Assembly: GCA_900551055.1 (NCBI GenBank) | Contig: URUK01000012.1 | Span: 1 to 64,000 of the forward strand | DNA from: an uncultured Prevotella sp. | Lineage (GTDB): Bacteria > Bacteroidota > Bacteroidia > Bacteroidales > Bacteroidaceae | Length of the DNA stretch: 64,000 bases | Direction: 5' to 3' | Shown: positions 16,976 through 25,466 of the stretch, piece after piece | How positions within the stretch are numbered: position 1 is the first letter of the stretch | Layout: every line of letters begins with the position of its first letter | Position numbers and translations under genes: made by a program | The notes under the pieces: generated by a model | The model's database searches: none | The model's input: the letters and a program-made list of their open reading frames with translations, nothing else | What the model was told of the DNA's origin: nothing

Positions 16976-17818
16976 CTACAGAGACTCTGTTTCAAACCTT
17001 TTGTCAAAATAGCATAGAGCTGCACCTATGGCTGTACAAAATTCAGAATATTCAGGTATGATTAGCTTGACGCCGTACAGCTTTTCTATCGGCGGAAATA
17101 CCATACGGCACTGGGGGAGTAGCGTAAGGTTGCCTATCATGACGTATTCACGTATGCTGCTTCCTATTGATGCCAGTACTGCCGACTGGCCCACTGACTG
17201 CAATACAGTCCATATAAGCCCAATCGCAATGTCCTCACGTGAGGCGTCACTCTTGGCGTTTCCGAATAATGACGCTACCGCAGTCATTGGCAGACCGGGC
17301 AAAGGACGTGCGCTGATGTCGCCTATACGAAGGTTGATTTTCGAGATGTTGCCTTGTATCGCCATTTCCGATACGGTACGTATGTCGTCCGTCTTAAGCA
17401 GCAAACGTGACAAGCCCTGGAGAGTACCGCCTCCTATGCCTATGCCTCCGATGTGCTCAATCCTGTCGCCTTCACATTTGATAAGCGATGTTCCCGTACC
17501 CATGCTGACAACAATGATGTGATCTTTGCCTGAAACATGACACGCTCCAAGGCCGTCGGCGATGAATTCTCCGGCCTTGTCTGTAGGCAAGCCGTAAACA
17601 GGCTTGTTGATATAAGCCGAGCCGACCCCTGTCAACATTACGTGTTCCACGTCAGACAACAGAATCTTGTTGTCGTACAGATATTTTCCGAAAGCCCCGT
17701 AAAGGGACGTAATCGGGTCGGTTGCCTTTATGCGCATCGGCGAGACAACCTTTCCGTCTGATATTCCGACTATCTTTGTCGTGCTTATGCCGACATCAAT
17801 GCCTATGACAATTCCCAT
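16976..17818 (-). CDS. coaW: Type II pantothenate kinase
   Basis: Phosphorylates pantothenate, the first committed step to coenzyme A. The actin-like ATPase fold shows phosphate-1 in GIVIGIDVGISTTKIVGI, the catalytic Glu in DKAGEFIADGLGACH, the glycine-rich phosphate-2 site VVSMGTGTSLI and GGIGIGGGTLQGLSRLLL, and the adenosine end in EFCTAIGAALCYFDK. These match the S. aureus and human type II family rather than the type I or III enzymes. The longer frame from 17944 adds 42 residues of non-homologous sequence; MGIVIGIDVG at 17818 is the family start. A TACCTTTG -7 box lies at 17851-17858 on the minus strand. Length 280 is normal. Confidence 0.88.
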   Translation of the reverse strand: MGIVIGIDVGISTTKIVGISDGKVVSPMRIKATDPITSLYGAFGKYLYDNKILLSDVEHVMLTGVGSAYINKPVYGLPTDKAGEFIADGLGACHVSGKDHIIVVSMGTGTSLIKCEGDRIEHIGGIGIGGGTLQGLSRLLLKTDDIRTVSEMAIQGNISKINLRIGDISARPLPGLPMTAVASLFGNAKSDASREDIAIGLIWTVLQSVGQSAVLASIGSSIREYVMIGNLTLLPQCRMVFPPIEKLYGVKLIIPEYSEFCTAIGAALCYFDKRFETESL

Positions 17819-17910
17819 ACAAAATATTCTTCTTTGGTTTTGAACGTGTGCAAAGGTAGGCATTATTATCGACAAACACAAGCGCACAGCTGACTTTCCG
17901 CTGTATGTAC

Positions 17911-17952
17911 GGAAAAAGCCGCAAGTTCCAGATAAGCTGGACATGCGGCTTT
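17911..17952 (-). terminator. Terminator of the infC-rpmI-rplT operon
   Basis: Stem AAAGCCGCA/TGCGGCTTT (17915-17923 with 17944-17952) plus an inner TCCAG/CTGGA stem; on the minus strand it ends in a T run. It lies 25 bp beyond the rplT stop codon. Confidence 0.85.
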
Positions 17953-17976
17953 ATAAGCTGTAAGACTTGTTGTAAT

Positions 17977-18324
17977 TTAGTTTTTCACCTTCTCTACAAT
18001 TGCCTTGAATGCTTCGGGATTGTTAACTGCGAGGTCGGCAAGAACCTTGCGGTTAATCTCGATGCCTGCCTTGTGAAGTGCGCCCATCAACGTAGAGTAT
18101 GTCATGTTCTCAAGGCGTGCGGCAGCGTTGATACGCTGTATCCACAATGCACGGAAAGTGCGTTTCTTGTTACGACGGTCACGGTATGCATACGTCAAAC
18201 CCTTCTCCCAAGTGTTCTTCGCTACCGTCCAGACATTCTTTCTTGCTCCGAAATATCCACGGGTAAGTTTAAGAATTCTCTTCCTCCTTGCTCTTGAAGC
18301 AACGTGATTTACTGATCTTGGCAT
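17977..18324 (-). CDS. rplT: 50S ribosomal protein L20
   Basis: L20 binds 23S rRNA early in large-subunit assembly. The sequence begins MPRSVNHVASRARRKRILKL, followed by GYFGARKNVWTVAKNTWEKG and RRNKKRTFRALWIQRINAAA, the standard L20 segments. At 115 residues it has the normal length. It is the last gene of infC-rpmI-rplT, 32 bp after rpmI. In E. coli L20 represses this operon by binding its mRNA; nothing here shows whether that holds in this lineage. Confidence 0.97.
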   Translation of the reverse strand: MPRSVNHVASRARRKRILKLTRGYFGARKNVWTVAKNTWEKGLTYAYRDRRNKKRTFRALWIQRINAAARLENMTYSTLMGALHKAGIEINRKVLADLAVNNPEAFKAIVEKVKN

Positions 18325-18356
18325 AATTTTTTCCCTTTAGTTTTGTTAGACATAGA

Positions 18357-18554
18357 TTAACGGAGACGGAGCAAGTCTCTCACCTGCTTCAGGTTGTCAT
18401 GGTCTACCAGTGTAGAACCAAGCAAGTTACGCTTCTGTTTCTTTGTTTTTTTAGTCAGGATGTGACTGTGGTAAGCGTGATGTCTCTTAATCTTACCTGT
18501 GCCGGTGAAGCTAAATCTCTTCTTCGCACCGGAATTTGTCTTTTGCTTTGGCAT
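18357..18554 (-). CDS. rpmI: 50S ribosomal protein L35
   Basis: A 65-residue basic protein of the large subunit. It reads MPKQKTNSGAKKRFSFTGTG, then KIKRHHAYHSHILTKKTKK, which is the conserved L35 core, and ends in DLLRLR. Its place between infC and rplT is the standard order. Confidence 0.97.
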   Translation of the reverse strand: MPKQKTNSGAKKRFSFTGTGKIKRHHAYHSHILTKKTKKQKRNLLGSTLVDHDNLKQVRDLLRLR

Positions 18555-18635
18555 TTTTTTAATTTTTAATTATTGTTATTTACAGCTGTGGCAACGTATA
18601 TACCAGGACGTTACGCACATTTATATTCTTGTTTC

Positions 18636-19337
18636 TTATTCGGTTTCATTGCCCTCATTGAGCTTTTTCAAAGCGTCAGCTCCGTTCTTTGCGTTGGCGA
18701 ACAGACCTCCGCTTGCAGGGATGTCGTCGTCTGCCTTTACATCCGTCTGTGCGGATTGAGCCTTGGCTTCAGCCTCACGGCGCTCCCTGTCCATCTTCTG
18801 CTGGCTCTTCTTTGCCACACCGGCCTTCTTCGGACTAAGGTACAGAAACATCTTCTTGCCTTCAAGAGCCGGCATCTGTTCCACCTTTCCATATTCTTCA
18901 AGGTCGTTGGCGAAGCGCAGCAAAAGCACTTCTCCCTGTTCCTTGAACAGGATTGAACGGCCGCGGAAAAACACGAATGCACGTACTTTGTTGCCTTCCT
19001 CAAGGAATTCCTTGGCGTGCTTCAACTTGAAGTTGTAGTCGTGGTCGTCTGTCTGGGGCCCGAACCTGATTTCCTTCACCTCCTGCTTCACCTGTTTCGC
19101 CTTAAGCTCCTTTGCGCGTTTTTTCTGCTGGTACAGGAATTTGCTGTAGTCGATGAGGCGGCAAACCGGCGGTTGCGCGTTCGGCGAAATCTCAACGAGG
19201 TCTACGCCTTGGCTGCGTGCCATATCCAATGCCTGGCGTGTCGGTACTACTGTAGAACCGTTGTCGCTTACGATGCGGACTTCTTTTACGCGAATCTGCT
19301 CATTCACGCGGTAAAAATTCTTTTTGTCGTTCTTCAT
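18636..19337 (-). CDS. infC: Translation initiation factor IF-3 with acidic C-terminal extension
   Basis: IF-3 keeps the 30S subunit free and checks start-codon pairing. The N-domain reads NEQIRVKEVRIVSDNGS and GVDLVEISPNAQPPVCRLID; the C-domain includes VKEIRFGPQTDDHDYNFKLK and VRAFVFFRGR. The core ends near residue 180, the usual length. A further stretch of about 50 residues, rich in Ala, Glu, Lys and Asp (MDRERREAEAKAQSAQTD onward), follows. The frame begins TTG-ATG; I take the ATG at 19337 as the start. A full promoter precedes it (19374-19404) and rpmI-rplT follow. Confidence 0.95.
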   Translation of the reverse strand: MKNDKKNFYRVNEQIRVKEVRIVSDNGSTVVPTRQALDMARSQGVDLVEISPNAQPPVCRLIDYSKFLYQQKKRAKELKAKQVKQEVKEIRFGPQTDDHDYNFKLKHAKEFLEEGNKVRAFVFFRGRSILFKEQGEVLLLRFANDLEEYGKVEQMPALEGKKMFLYLSPKKAGVAKKSQQKMDRERREAEAKAQSAQTDVKADDDIPASGGLFANAKNGADALKKLNEGNETE

Positions 19338-19373
19338 CAACTGTTTTTACGGATGTTTTATGAAAATCGGTTG

Positions 19374-19404
19374 CAAAGTTACGACAAATCAGCCAATTAA
19401 CAAA
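19374..19404 (-). promoter_or_regulatory. Promoter of infC-rpmI-rplT
   Basis: On the minus strand TTTG (19401-19404), 19 bp, TAACTTTG (19374-19381): a complete -33/-7 match, about 37 bp upstream of the infC ATG. The rest of the infC-thrA gap (19405-19673) shows only a -7-like TACTTTTG box at 19602-19609 facing thrA. Confidence 0.8.
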
Positions 19405-19673
19405 GTTTTTCCTACTTTTTTTTATTCTTAGCCAATTTAAGTCTCTTGTATTGAGTTGCCAGCCATTCAACCTATGTGGAAATGGGCACGGACGGCGGAC
19501 AATGGAATATCGTTTTACGTAAATTCGTGACAAAATCATACATTTTAGTCCGGTTTTCTCAATTTAATGAACAAAAATGCCGTAATAAAAATAAATATTG
19601 CTACTTTTGCATTCAATTAACAGAGAGCATCCCCTGTTTGTTCCAGGGTTCTCGAAACAAAAATTCACCAAAA

Positions 19674-22109
19674 ATGAAAGTATTGAAGTTTGGAGGAACA
19701 TCCGTAGGTTCCGTTAAAAGCATCCTTTGCTTGAAAAGAATTGTAGAGAAAGAGGCCAAGCGTCAGCCTGTAGTAGTGGTGGTAAGCGCCCTTGGCGGCA
19801 TAACCGACAAGCTGTTGTCAACCGCTCAGCTCGCCCTTAACGGCGACGACTGTTACAAGGACGAGTTTGACGCCATGGTGTCACGCCATCACCAGATGAT
19901 TGACACCATCATCACCGAGCCAAAGAAGCGTGAAGACTTGTTCAACGCTGTAGACTCGCTTTTCGAACAGTTGAAAAGCATATATTATGGTGTTTACCTT
20001 ATCCATGATTTAAGCGAAAAGACCCAGAACGCCATCGTGAGCTATGGCGAACGCCTAAGCTCGAACATTACAGCCGCCCTGATAAAGAACGCGAAGCTGT
20101 ATGACGCCATGGACTTCATCAAGACCTGCCACAAGAACAACAAGAATACGCTTGACAGCGAACTTACCAACAGGCTGGTATGCAGCACCTTCGAGGAGCT
20201 GCCCAAGATATCAGTCGTGCCGGGGTTCATCAGCCGTGACGAGCACACCGGCGAGACAACCAACCTCGGACGGGGCGGAAGCGACTACACGGCGGCCATA
20301 ATAGCGGCGGCGCTCAACGCCGACGTGCTTGAGATATGGACTGACGTCGACGGCTTCATGACCGCCGACCCGAAAGTGATACGCACCGCATACACCATCA
20401 ACGAGCTAAGCTACAAGGAGGCGATGGAGCTGTGCAACTTCGGCGCGAAAGTTATCTATCCCCCTACAATATACCCGGTATGTGTGAAGAACATACCCAT
20501 CAAGGTGAAAAACACTTTCAATCCCGACAGCCCGGGCACTATAATAAAGGAGAAGGCCGGCAACGACCGTAAGGCCATAAAGGGCATATCGAGCATCAGC
20601 GGTACAACCCTCATAACGGTGACCGGCCTCTCGATGGTGGGTGTCATCGGCGTGAACCGCCGCATCTTCACCGCCCTTGCCGTAAACGGCATCTCCGTGT
20701 TCCTTGTAAGTCAGGCTTCCTCGGAGAACTCAACGTCTATTGCCGTAAAGGATTCCGACGCGGCAGAGGCGGTAAAGGTGCTCGACGCGGAGTTCGCCAA
20801 GGAGATTGAGACCGGCGCGATGTTCCCGATGCACGCCGAGAGCGGACTTGCCACAATCGCCATAGTCGGCGAGAACATGAAGCACACCCCGGGCATTGCC
20901 GGCAAGCTGTTCGGCACGCTCGGACGCAGCGGCATCAGTGTGATAGCTTGTGCCCAGGGAGCGTCGGAGACAAACATATCGTTCGTTGTCAACGGCAAGA
21001 GCCTGCGCAAGTCGCTCAACGTGCTGCACGACTCGTTCTTCCTGTCTGAATACAACGTGCTCAACCTTTTCATCTGCGGTGTAGGCACGGTGGGCAACAA
21101 GCTAATCGAGCAAATCAAGCTGCAATATGAGGAGCTGAAGCAGAACCGCAGGCTGAAGCTCAACGTGGTGGGCATAGCCAGCAGCACGCACGCCATATTC
21201 AACCGTGACGGCATCGACCTTGACAACTTCCACGGACAGCTGATGGACTCGGCGGAAAGCAACACCGCACGCCTGCGTGACGAAATCATCGGCATGAACA
21301 TATTTAACAGCGTCTTCGTCGATTGCACGGCAAGCAAGGACGTGGCCGCGTTGTACCAAGAGTTCCTCGAGCACAACATATCCGTCATTGCGGCCAACAA
21401 GATTGCGGCGTCGTCTGACTACGGCAGCTACGTCAGGCTGAAAAGAACGGCTCTGGCGCGTGGCGTGAAGTTCCGTTTCGAGACCAACGTCGGCGCCGGC
21501 CTGCCCATCATCGGAACGATAAACGACCTATGCAACTCCGGCGACCGCATACTGAAGATTGAAGCGGTGCTGAGCGGCACGCTCAACTTCATATTCAACG
21601 AGATTTCAGCCGACGTGCCATTCTCCGAGACCGTGAGGCGCGCCAAGGAGCAAGGCTACAGCGAACCCGACCCGCGCATCGACCTGAGCGGCACCGACGT
21701 GATACGCAAGCTCGTGATACTGACGCGCGAGGCCGGGTATAAGGTGGAGATAGGCGACGTGGAAAAACACCTGTTCATCCCCGACGACCTGTTCGGCGGC
21801 ACGCTGGACGATTTCTGGAACGGGCTGCCGCGGCTTGACGCCGGATTCGAGCAACGCCGCAAGAGGCTCGAAGCCGAGGGCAAACGCTGGCGGTTCGTGG
21901 CTAAGATGGAGATGGGGCACGCCTGCGTCTCCCTGCAAGAAGTCGGGAAGGGGCATCCCTTCTACAACCTTGAAGGCTCCAACAACATCGTCATGCTGAC
22001 AACCGAACGCTACAAGGAGTACCCCATGCTCATACAAGGCTACGGAGCCGGGGCGAGCGTGACGGCGGCCGGAGTGTTCGCCAACATCATGAGCATCGCC
22101 AACATCTGA
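19674..22109 (+). CDS. thrA: Bifunctional aspartate kinase / homoserine dehydrogenase
   Basis: One polypeptide catalyses the first and third steps from aspartate to homoserine. The aspartokinase domain opens with MKVLKFGGTSVGSVKSI and shows VVVVSALGGITDKLL and TNLGRGGSDYTAAIIAAAL (about residues 1-300). Two ACT regions follow (VTGLSMVGVIGVNRRIFTAL and IAIVGENMKHTPGIAGKLF), which in homologues bind threonine. The dehydrogenase domain starts near LFICGVGTVGNKLIEQI and contains NVGAGLPIIGTINDL and KIEAVLSGTLNFIFNEI. The frame is open back to 19476, but MKVLKFGG at 19674 is the family start and lies 65 bp after a TACTTTTG -7 box. The 811 residues match E. coli ThrA (820). Base composition becomes markedly GC-rich after the first few hundred bases. 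Confidence 0.97.
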   Translation: MKVLKFGGTSVGSVKSILCLKRIVEKEAKRQPVVVVVSALGGITDKLLSTAQLALNGDDCYKDEFDAMVSRHHQMIDTIITEPKKREDLFNAVDSLFEQLKSIYYGVYLIHDLSEKTQNAIVSYGERLSSNITAALIKNAKLYDAMDFIKTCHKNNKNTLDSELTNRLVCSTFEELPKISVVPGFISRDEHTGETTNLGRGGSDYTAAIIAAALNADVLEIWTDVDGFMTADPKVIRTAYTINELSYKEAMELCNFGAKVIYPPTIYPVCVKNIPIKVKNTFNPDSPGTIIKEKAGNDRKAIKGISSISGTTLITVTGLSMVGVIGVNRRIFTALAVNGISVFLVSQASSENSTSIAVKDSDAAEAVKVLDAEFAKEIETGAMFPMHAESGLATIAIVGENMKHTPGIAGKLFGTLGRSGISVIACAQGASETNISFVVNGKSLRKSLNVLHDSFFLSEYNVLNLFICGVGTVGNKLIEQIKLQYEELKQNRRLKLNVVGIASSTHAIFNRDGIDLDNFHGQLMDSAESNTARLRDEIIGMNIFNSVFVDCTASKDVAALYQEFLEHNISVIAANKIAASSDYGSYVRLKRTALARGVKFRFETNVGAGLPIIGTINDLCNSGDRILKIEAVLSGTLNFIFNEISADVPFSETVRRAKEQGYSEPDPRIDLSGTDVIRKLVILTREAGYKVEIGDVEKHLFIPDDLFGGTLDDFWNGLPRLDAGFEQRRKRLEAEGKRWRFVAKMEMGHACVSLQEVGKGHPFYNLEGSNNIVMLTTERYKEYPMLIQGYGAGASVTAAGVFANIMSIANI

Positions 22110-22139
22110 TTTCCGTATGCCAAATATCCAACAACGCAA

Positions 22140-23369
22140 ATGAAACACATCATAATACTCGGCGACGGCATGGCCGACCACCCGATAGGGCGGCTTGGCG
22201 GCAAAACGCCCTTGCAGTACGCCCGCAAGCCGTATATGGACATGCTGGCGCGCGAGGGGCGCACGGGCCGCCTCATAACCATACCCGAAGGCTACCTTCC
22301 CGGAAGCGAAGTGGCCAACACCGCCATACTCGGCTACGACCTCGACAAAGTCTACGAAGGCCGCGGGCCTCTTGAGGCGGCGAGCATCGGCTACGAGATG
22401 CGCCCCGGAGACCTTGCCCTGCGCTGCAACATCGTGACCCTGGCCGACGGCAGGATAAAGAACCACCACGGCGGACACCTGACGACGGAAGACAGCGACG
22501 CGCTCATAAAACGCCTTAACGACTGCTTGGGCAGCGACGACATCAGGTTCGTAACGGGCGTGCAATACCGCAACCTCCTCGTCATACGGCGCGGCAACAA
22601 GCATGTTGTGTGCGCACCGCCGCACGACCATCCCGACGCCTGCTGGCGCCCACTGCTGGCCAAGCCCGAACCCGGATGGGAGCACAGGCGCGACGGCGAC
22701 CGCATGACAGGGCAGGAAACCGCCGGCCTGATAAACGGACTTATACTGCAATCGCAGGAAATACTTAACGGACATGCTTCTTTACATGCCTCCGGCGGCA
22801 CGCTCAGTATATGGCCGTGGGGCGGCGGCTACAGGCCCGGCATGCGGAAACTGTGCGACATATATCCGCAGATAAGGCGGGGGGCGGTAATCTCCGCCGT
22901 CGACCTTATACGCGGCATAGGCCATTACGCCGGGCTGGACATAATAAAGGTGGAAGGCGCCACGGGGCTTGCCGACACCAATTACGAAGGCAAGGTGCAG
23001 GCCGCGCTCGACGCGTTGCGGCGCTGCGACTTTGTGTTCCTGCACATCGAGGCAAGCGACGAGGCCGGACACGACGGCGACCTCGGCCTGAAGCTCGAGA
23101 CGATCGAGAACCTCGACCGGCGCGTGGTGGGGCCCATATACGAGGAAGTAAGGACATGGCGCGACGACCCTGTGAGCATAGCCCTCTTGCCCGACCACCC
23201 CACGCCGGTGGAGCTGCGCACCCACGTGGACGAGCCCGTGCCCTTCGCGATATGGCACAACGGGATGGAGGCCGACACGGTCAACTGCTTTGACGAATAC
23301 AGCTGCGCCGGCGGAAGCTATGGGTTGCTGAAGCTCGGCGAGTTCATGCAGACATTCCTGAGAGACTGA
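22140..23369 (+). CDS. apgM: ApgM-like alkaline-phosphatase-superfamily protein, proposed homoserine kinase
   Basis: The 409-residue protein belongs to the cofactor-independent phosphoglycerate mutase (ApgM) group: KHIIILGDGMADHPIGRLGG at the N-terminus holds the first metal Asp, SEVANTAILGYDLDKVYEGR holds the catalytic Ser/Thr region, and FVFLHIEASDEAGHDGD with LLPDHPTPVELRTH carry the other metal ligands. It lies 30 bp after thrA and 66 bp before thrC, where thrB would be. A subgroup of this family is catalogued as a proposed homoserine kinase because of exactly this context. No GHMP-kinase ThrB is present in the window. The fold is certain; the kinase role is inferred from position. The third position of codons is strongly GC-rich. 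Confidence 0.85.
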   Translation: MKHIIILGDGMADHPIGRLGGKTPLQYARKPYMDMLAREGRTGRLITIPEGYLPGSEVANTAILGYDLDKVYEGRGPLEAASIGYEMRPGDLALRCNIVTLADGRIKNHHGGHLTTEDSDALIKRLNDCLGSDDIRFVTGVQYRNLLVIRRGNKHVVCAPPHDHPDACWRPLLAKPEPGWEHRRDGDRMTGQETAGLINGLILQSQEILNGHASLHASGGTLSIWPWGGGYRPGMRKLCDIYPQIRRGAVISAVDLIRGIGHYAGLDIIKVEGATGLADTNYEGKVQAALDALRRCDFVFLHIEASDEAGHDGDLGLKLETIENLDRRVVGPIYEEVRTWRDDPVSIALLPDHPTPVELRTHVDEPVPFAIWHNGMEADTVNCFDEYSCAGGSYGLLKLGEFMQTFLRD

Positions 23370-23388
23370 CATCCTCTACTCCCTAACA

Positions 23389-23431
23389 CCCATTGCTCCC
23401 ATTACTCCCATAACTCCCATAACCCCATTAC
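23389..23431 (+). repeat. 9-bp tandem repeat between apgM and thrC
   Basis: CCCATTGCT, CCCATTACT, CCCATAACT and CCCATAACC follow one another (23389-23424), with a partial fifth unit ending just before the thrC start codon. No inverted partner arm is visible, unlike the arrays at 3191, 24754 and 60521. Confidence 0.75.
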
Positions 23432-23435
23432 AACA

Positions 23436-24752
23436 ATGAAATACTACAGCACAAACCATACCGCCCCCGAGGCGACATTGGCCGAGGCGGTAATACACGG
23501 GCTCGCGCCCGACCGCGGCCTCTACATGCCCGAAAGGATAGAGCGCCTGCCCGAAAGTTTCTTCAGGAACATCGAGAACCTGTCGTTCCGTGAAATATCC
23601 CTTGAAGTGGCAAAACGGTTTTTCGGCGAAGACATCGATGAAGAAGAGCTGCGTGGCATAGTGTATGACACGCTGTCGTTCGACTGCCCCGTAGTCAACG
23701 TAAGCCCCGGCATCCGGGCGCTTGAGCTGTTCCACGGCCCTACGCTGGCCTTCAAGGACGTAGGCGCACGCTTCATGGCGCGCGTCCTTTCATACTTCAT
23801 AAGGACAGGCCGCCCGGCAAGCATGGGCGCAGGCGGCATAAACGTACTCGTGGCCACAAGCGGCGACACAGGCTCCGCCGTGGCCAACGGCTTCCTCGGC
23901 GTTGACGGCATACACGTGCACGTGCTCTACCCCAAGGGCAAGGTCAGCCCCATACAGGAGAGCCAGTTCGCCACACTCGGGCGCAACGTCACAGCCATCG
24001 AGGTTGACGGCACGTTCGACGACTGCCAGGCACTTGTGAAAGACGCCTTCGCCGACGCGGAGCTTAACAGGCAGGCATGCCTCACGTCGGCCAACTCAAT
24101 CAACGTGGCGCGCTTCCTCCCCCAAGCCTTCTACTACTTCAACGCATACGCAAGGCTGAAAGAGCAGGGCTGCGGCAGCGGCATCGTTGTAAGCGTGCCG
24201 AGCGGAAACTTCGGCAACCTCACCGCTGGACTGTTCGCCCGCCGCATGGGCCTGCCCGTAAAACGCTTCATTGCCGCCAACAACGCCAACGACGTGTTCT
24301 ACGAATACCTCAAAACCGGCACATACACGCCGCGCCCCAGCATGCAGACCATAGCCAACGCCATGGACGTGGGCGCGCCCAGCAACTTCGCACGCATACT
24401 CGAGCTGTACCGCAACTCACACGCGGCCATTACCTCCGACATAAGCGGAGCCGCCTTTTCCGACGGGCAGATACGCCAGGCCGTCGCCCGGTGCTACAAG
24501 GCTGACGGATACCTGCTCGACCCCCACGGCGCGTGCGCCTGGCGAGCGCTGGCCGGAAGCCTGCAACCCGGCGAAGCCGGCCTGTTCCTCGAAACCGCGC
24601 ATCCGGCAAAGTTCAAGGAAACCATAGAGCCTGTCATAGGGGCGCCCGTCAGCGTTCCGCCGCGCCTGGCCGCCTTCATGCACGGCAGAAAGCAATCCGT
24701 GCCGATGACCAACAGGTACGACGACTTCAGGCAGTATCTCGCAAGCGTTTAA
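23436..24752 (+). CDS. thrC: Threonine synthase
   Basis: A PLP enzyme that converts O-phosphohomoserine to threonine. The N-terminus MKYYSTNHTAPEATLAEAV fits the bacterial ThrC class; the PLP Lys lies in LFHGPTLAFKDVGARFMA, and the phosphate-binding region in VATSGDTGSAVANGFLG. SVPSGNFGNLTAGLFARRMG and FIAANNANDVFYEYLKTG are further conserved segments. Length 438 compares with 428 in E. coli. It closes the thrA-apgM-thrC operon; the inverted 8-bp repeat arrays that begin 2 bp after its stop codon could act as its transcript end. Confidence 0.96.
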   Translation: MKYYSTNHTAPEATLAEAVIHGLAPDRGLYMPERIERLPESFFRNIENLSFREISLEVAKRFFGEDIDEEELRGIVYDTLSFDCPVVNVSPGIRALELFHGPTLAFKDVGARFMARVLSYFIRTGRPASMGAGGINVLVATSGDTGSAVANGFLGVDGIHVHVLYPKGKVSPIQESQFATLGRNVTAIEVDGTFDDCQALVKDAFADAELNRQACLTSANSINVARFLPQAFYYFNAYARLKEQGCGSGIVVSVPSGNFGNLTAGLFARRMGLPVKRFIAANNANDVFYEYLKTGTYTPRPSMQTIANAMDVGAPSNFARILELYRNSHAAITSDISGAAFSDGQIRQAVARCYKADGYLLDPHGACAWRALAGSLQPGEAGLFLETAHPAKFKETIEPVIGAPVSVPPRLAAFMHGRKQSVPMTNRYDDFRQYLASV

Positions 24753-24753
24753 T

Positions 24754-24925
24754 AAGGTGAAAGGGTGAAAAAGTAAAAAGGTAAAAGAGTGAAAAAGTGA
24801 AAGGGTGAAAAGGTAAAAAAGAAAGATATACAATTGCTCCGCATAAGTCGTTCCTGCTTTCACCTTTTTACTCTTTTACTTTTTTACCTTTTAACTTTTT
24901 CACCTTTTAACTTTTTCACCTTTTC
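24754..24925. repeat. Facing 8-bp repeat arrays downstream of thrC
   Basis: Nine near-identical 8-bp units (AAGGTGAA, AGGGTGAA, AAAGTAAA, AAGGTAAA, AGAGTGAA and so on) fill 24754-24825. After a 32-bp spacer the same unit type appears inverted (24858-24925, read on the minus strand as AAAAGGTG, AAAAAGTT, AAAAGGTA). The arms can pair over about 65 bp to form a long A/T-rich hairpin. Confidence 0.8.
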
Positions 24926-24950
24926 CCTCCCCGACCAATGATTTACAGAA

Positions 24951-25038
24951 CGTCACCTTTTGCGTTGTAGAGGGCCACCTTTTACAACGCAAAAGGCCAT
25001 CTTTCATACGGCAAAATGTCATCTTTTGGTAACTTGCT
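24951..25038. repeat. Array of the 22-bp intergenic repeat (four units)
   Basis: Units start at 24951, 24973, 24995 and 25017: CGTCACCTTTTGCG, GGCCACCTTTTACAACGC, GGCCATCTTTCATACGGC and TGTCATCTTTTGG. Units 1-2 also give a 14-bp inverted repeat (24956-24969 with 24983-24996). The rest of the gap to 25466 is AT-rich and holds no gene I can support; a -7-like TAAATTTG box is at 25339-25346. Confidence 0.7.
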
Positions 25039-25466
25039 GATTTTCAAAAGAATAGCAAAGAATGGTTGATGCCTGTTGATAAAGCTGTCAGACGCACTTT
25101 TACACAAGGTACATAGCCAATAGAAACAACATCAGGCATATCCCGGCTTCAGCCTGCCGCCCGACCAATCGGTTATACGACATGTCGTTTGGAATAAACT
25201 GTACGATTCATAACCATGACCTTTTATCTCGCGCTTTGTTAACAACAGCCCCTCAACAGGTTTACCAGCATAGACAACCTGTTTTCATGTAAAATCAAAA
25301 TATTTTCCGTATTCATAAAAAATACAGAAAATTTTCATTAAATTTGCACTTATCAGGTGGTATGGATGTATATGATTGCAACCATAAAGACATTTAAATA
25401 TTCTATTTCCACAACCTTTTTGACATTCTTAATACCGAATCGGCACACCAATTAAACTCAACAAAA

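Noticed and set aside
19630..19660. Threonine-operon attenuator before thrA
   Set aside because: A short CCCTG/CAGGG pairing exists, but there is no leader peptide rich in Thr or Ile codons and no terminator stem.
19476..19673. N-terminal 66-residue extension of thrA
   Set aside because: It lies upstream of the family start MKVLKFGG, contains the TACTTTTG promoter-like box and shows no aspartokinase homology.
22811..23293. Long alternative frames across apgM and thrC (for example 22811-23293 and 22782-23372)
   Set aside because: GC-rich coding sequence lacks stops in other frames. These frames are low-complexity, Arg- or Val-rich, and resemble no protein family.
23376..23735. Minus-strand frame ending in VMGVMGVMGAMG
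   Set aside because: It is a translation of the 9-bp DNA repeat and the antisense of thrC.
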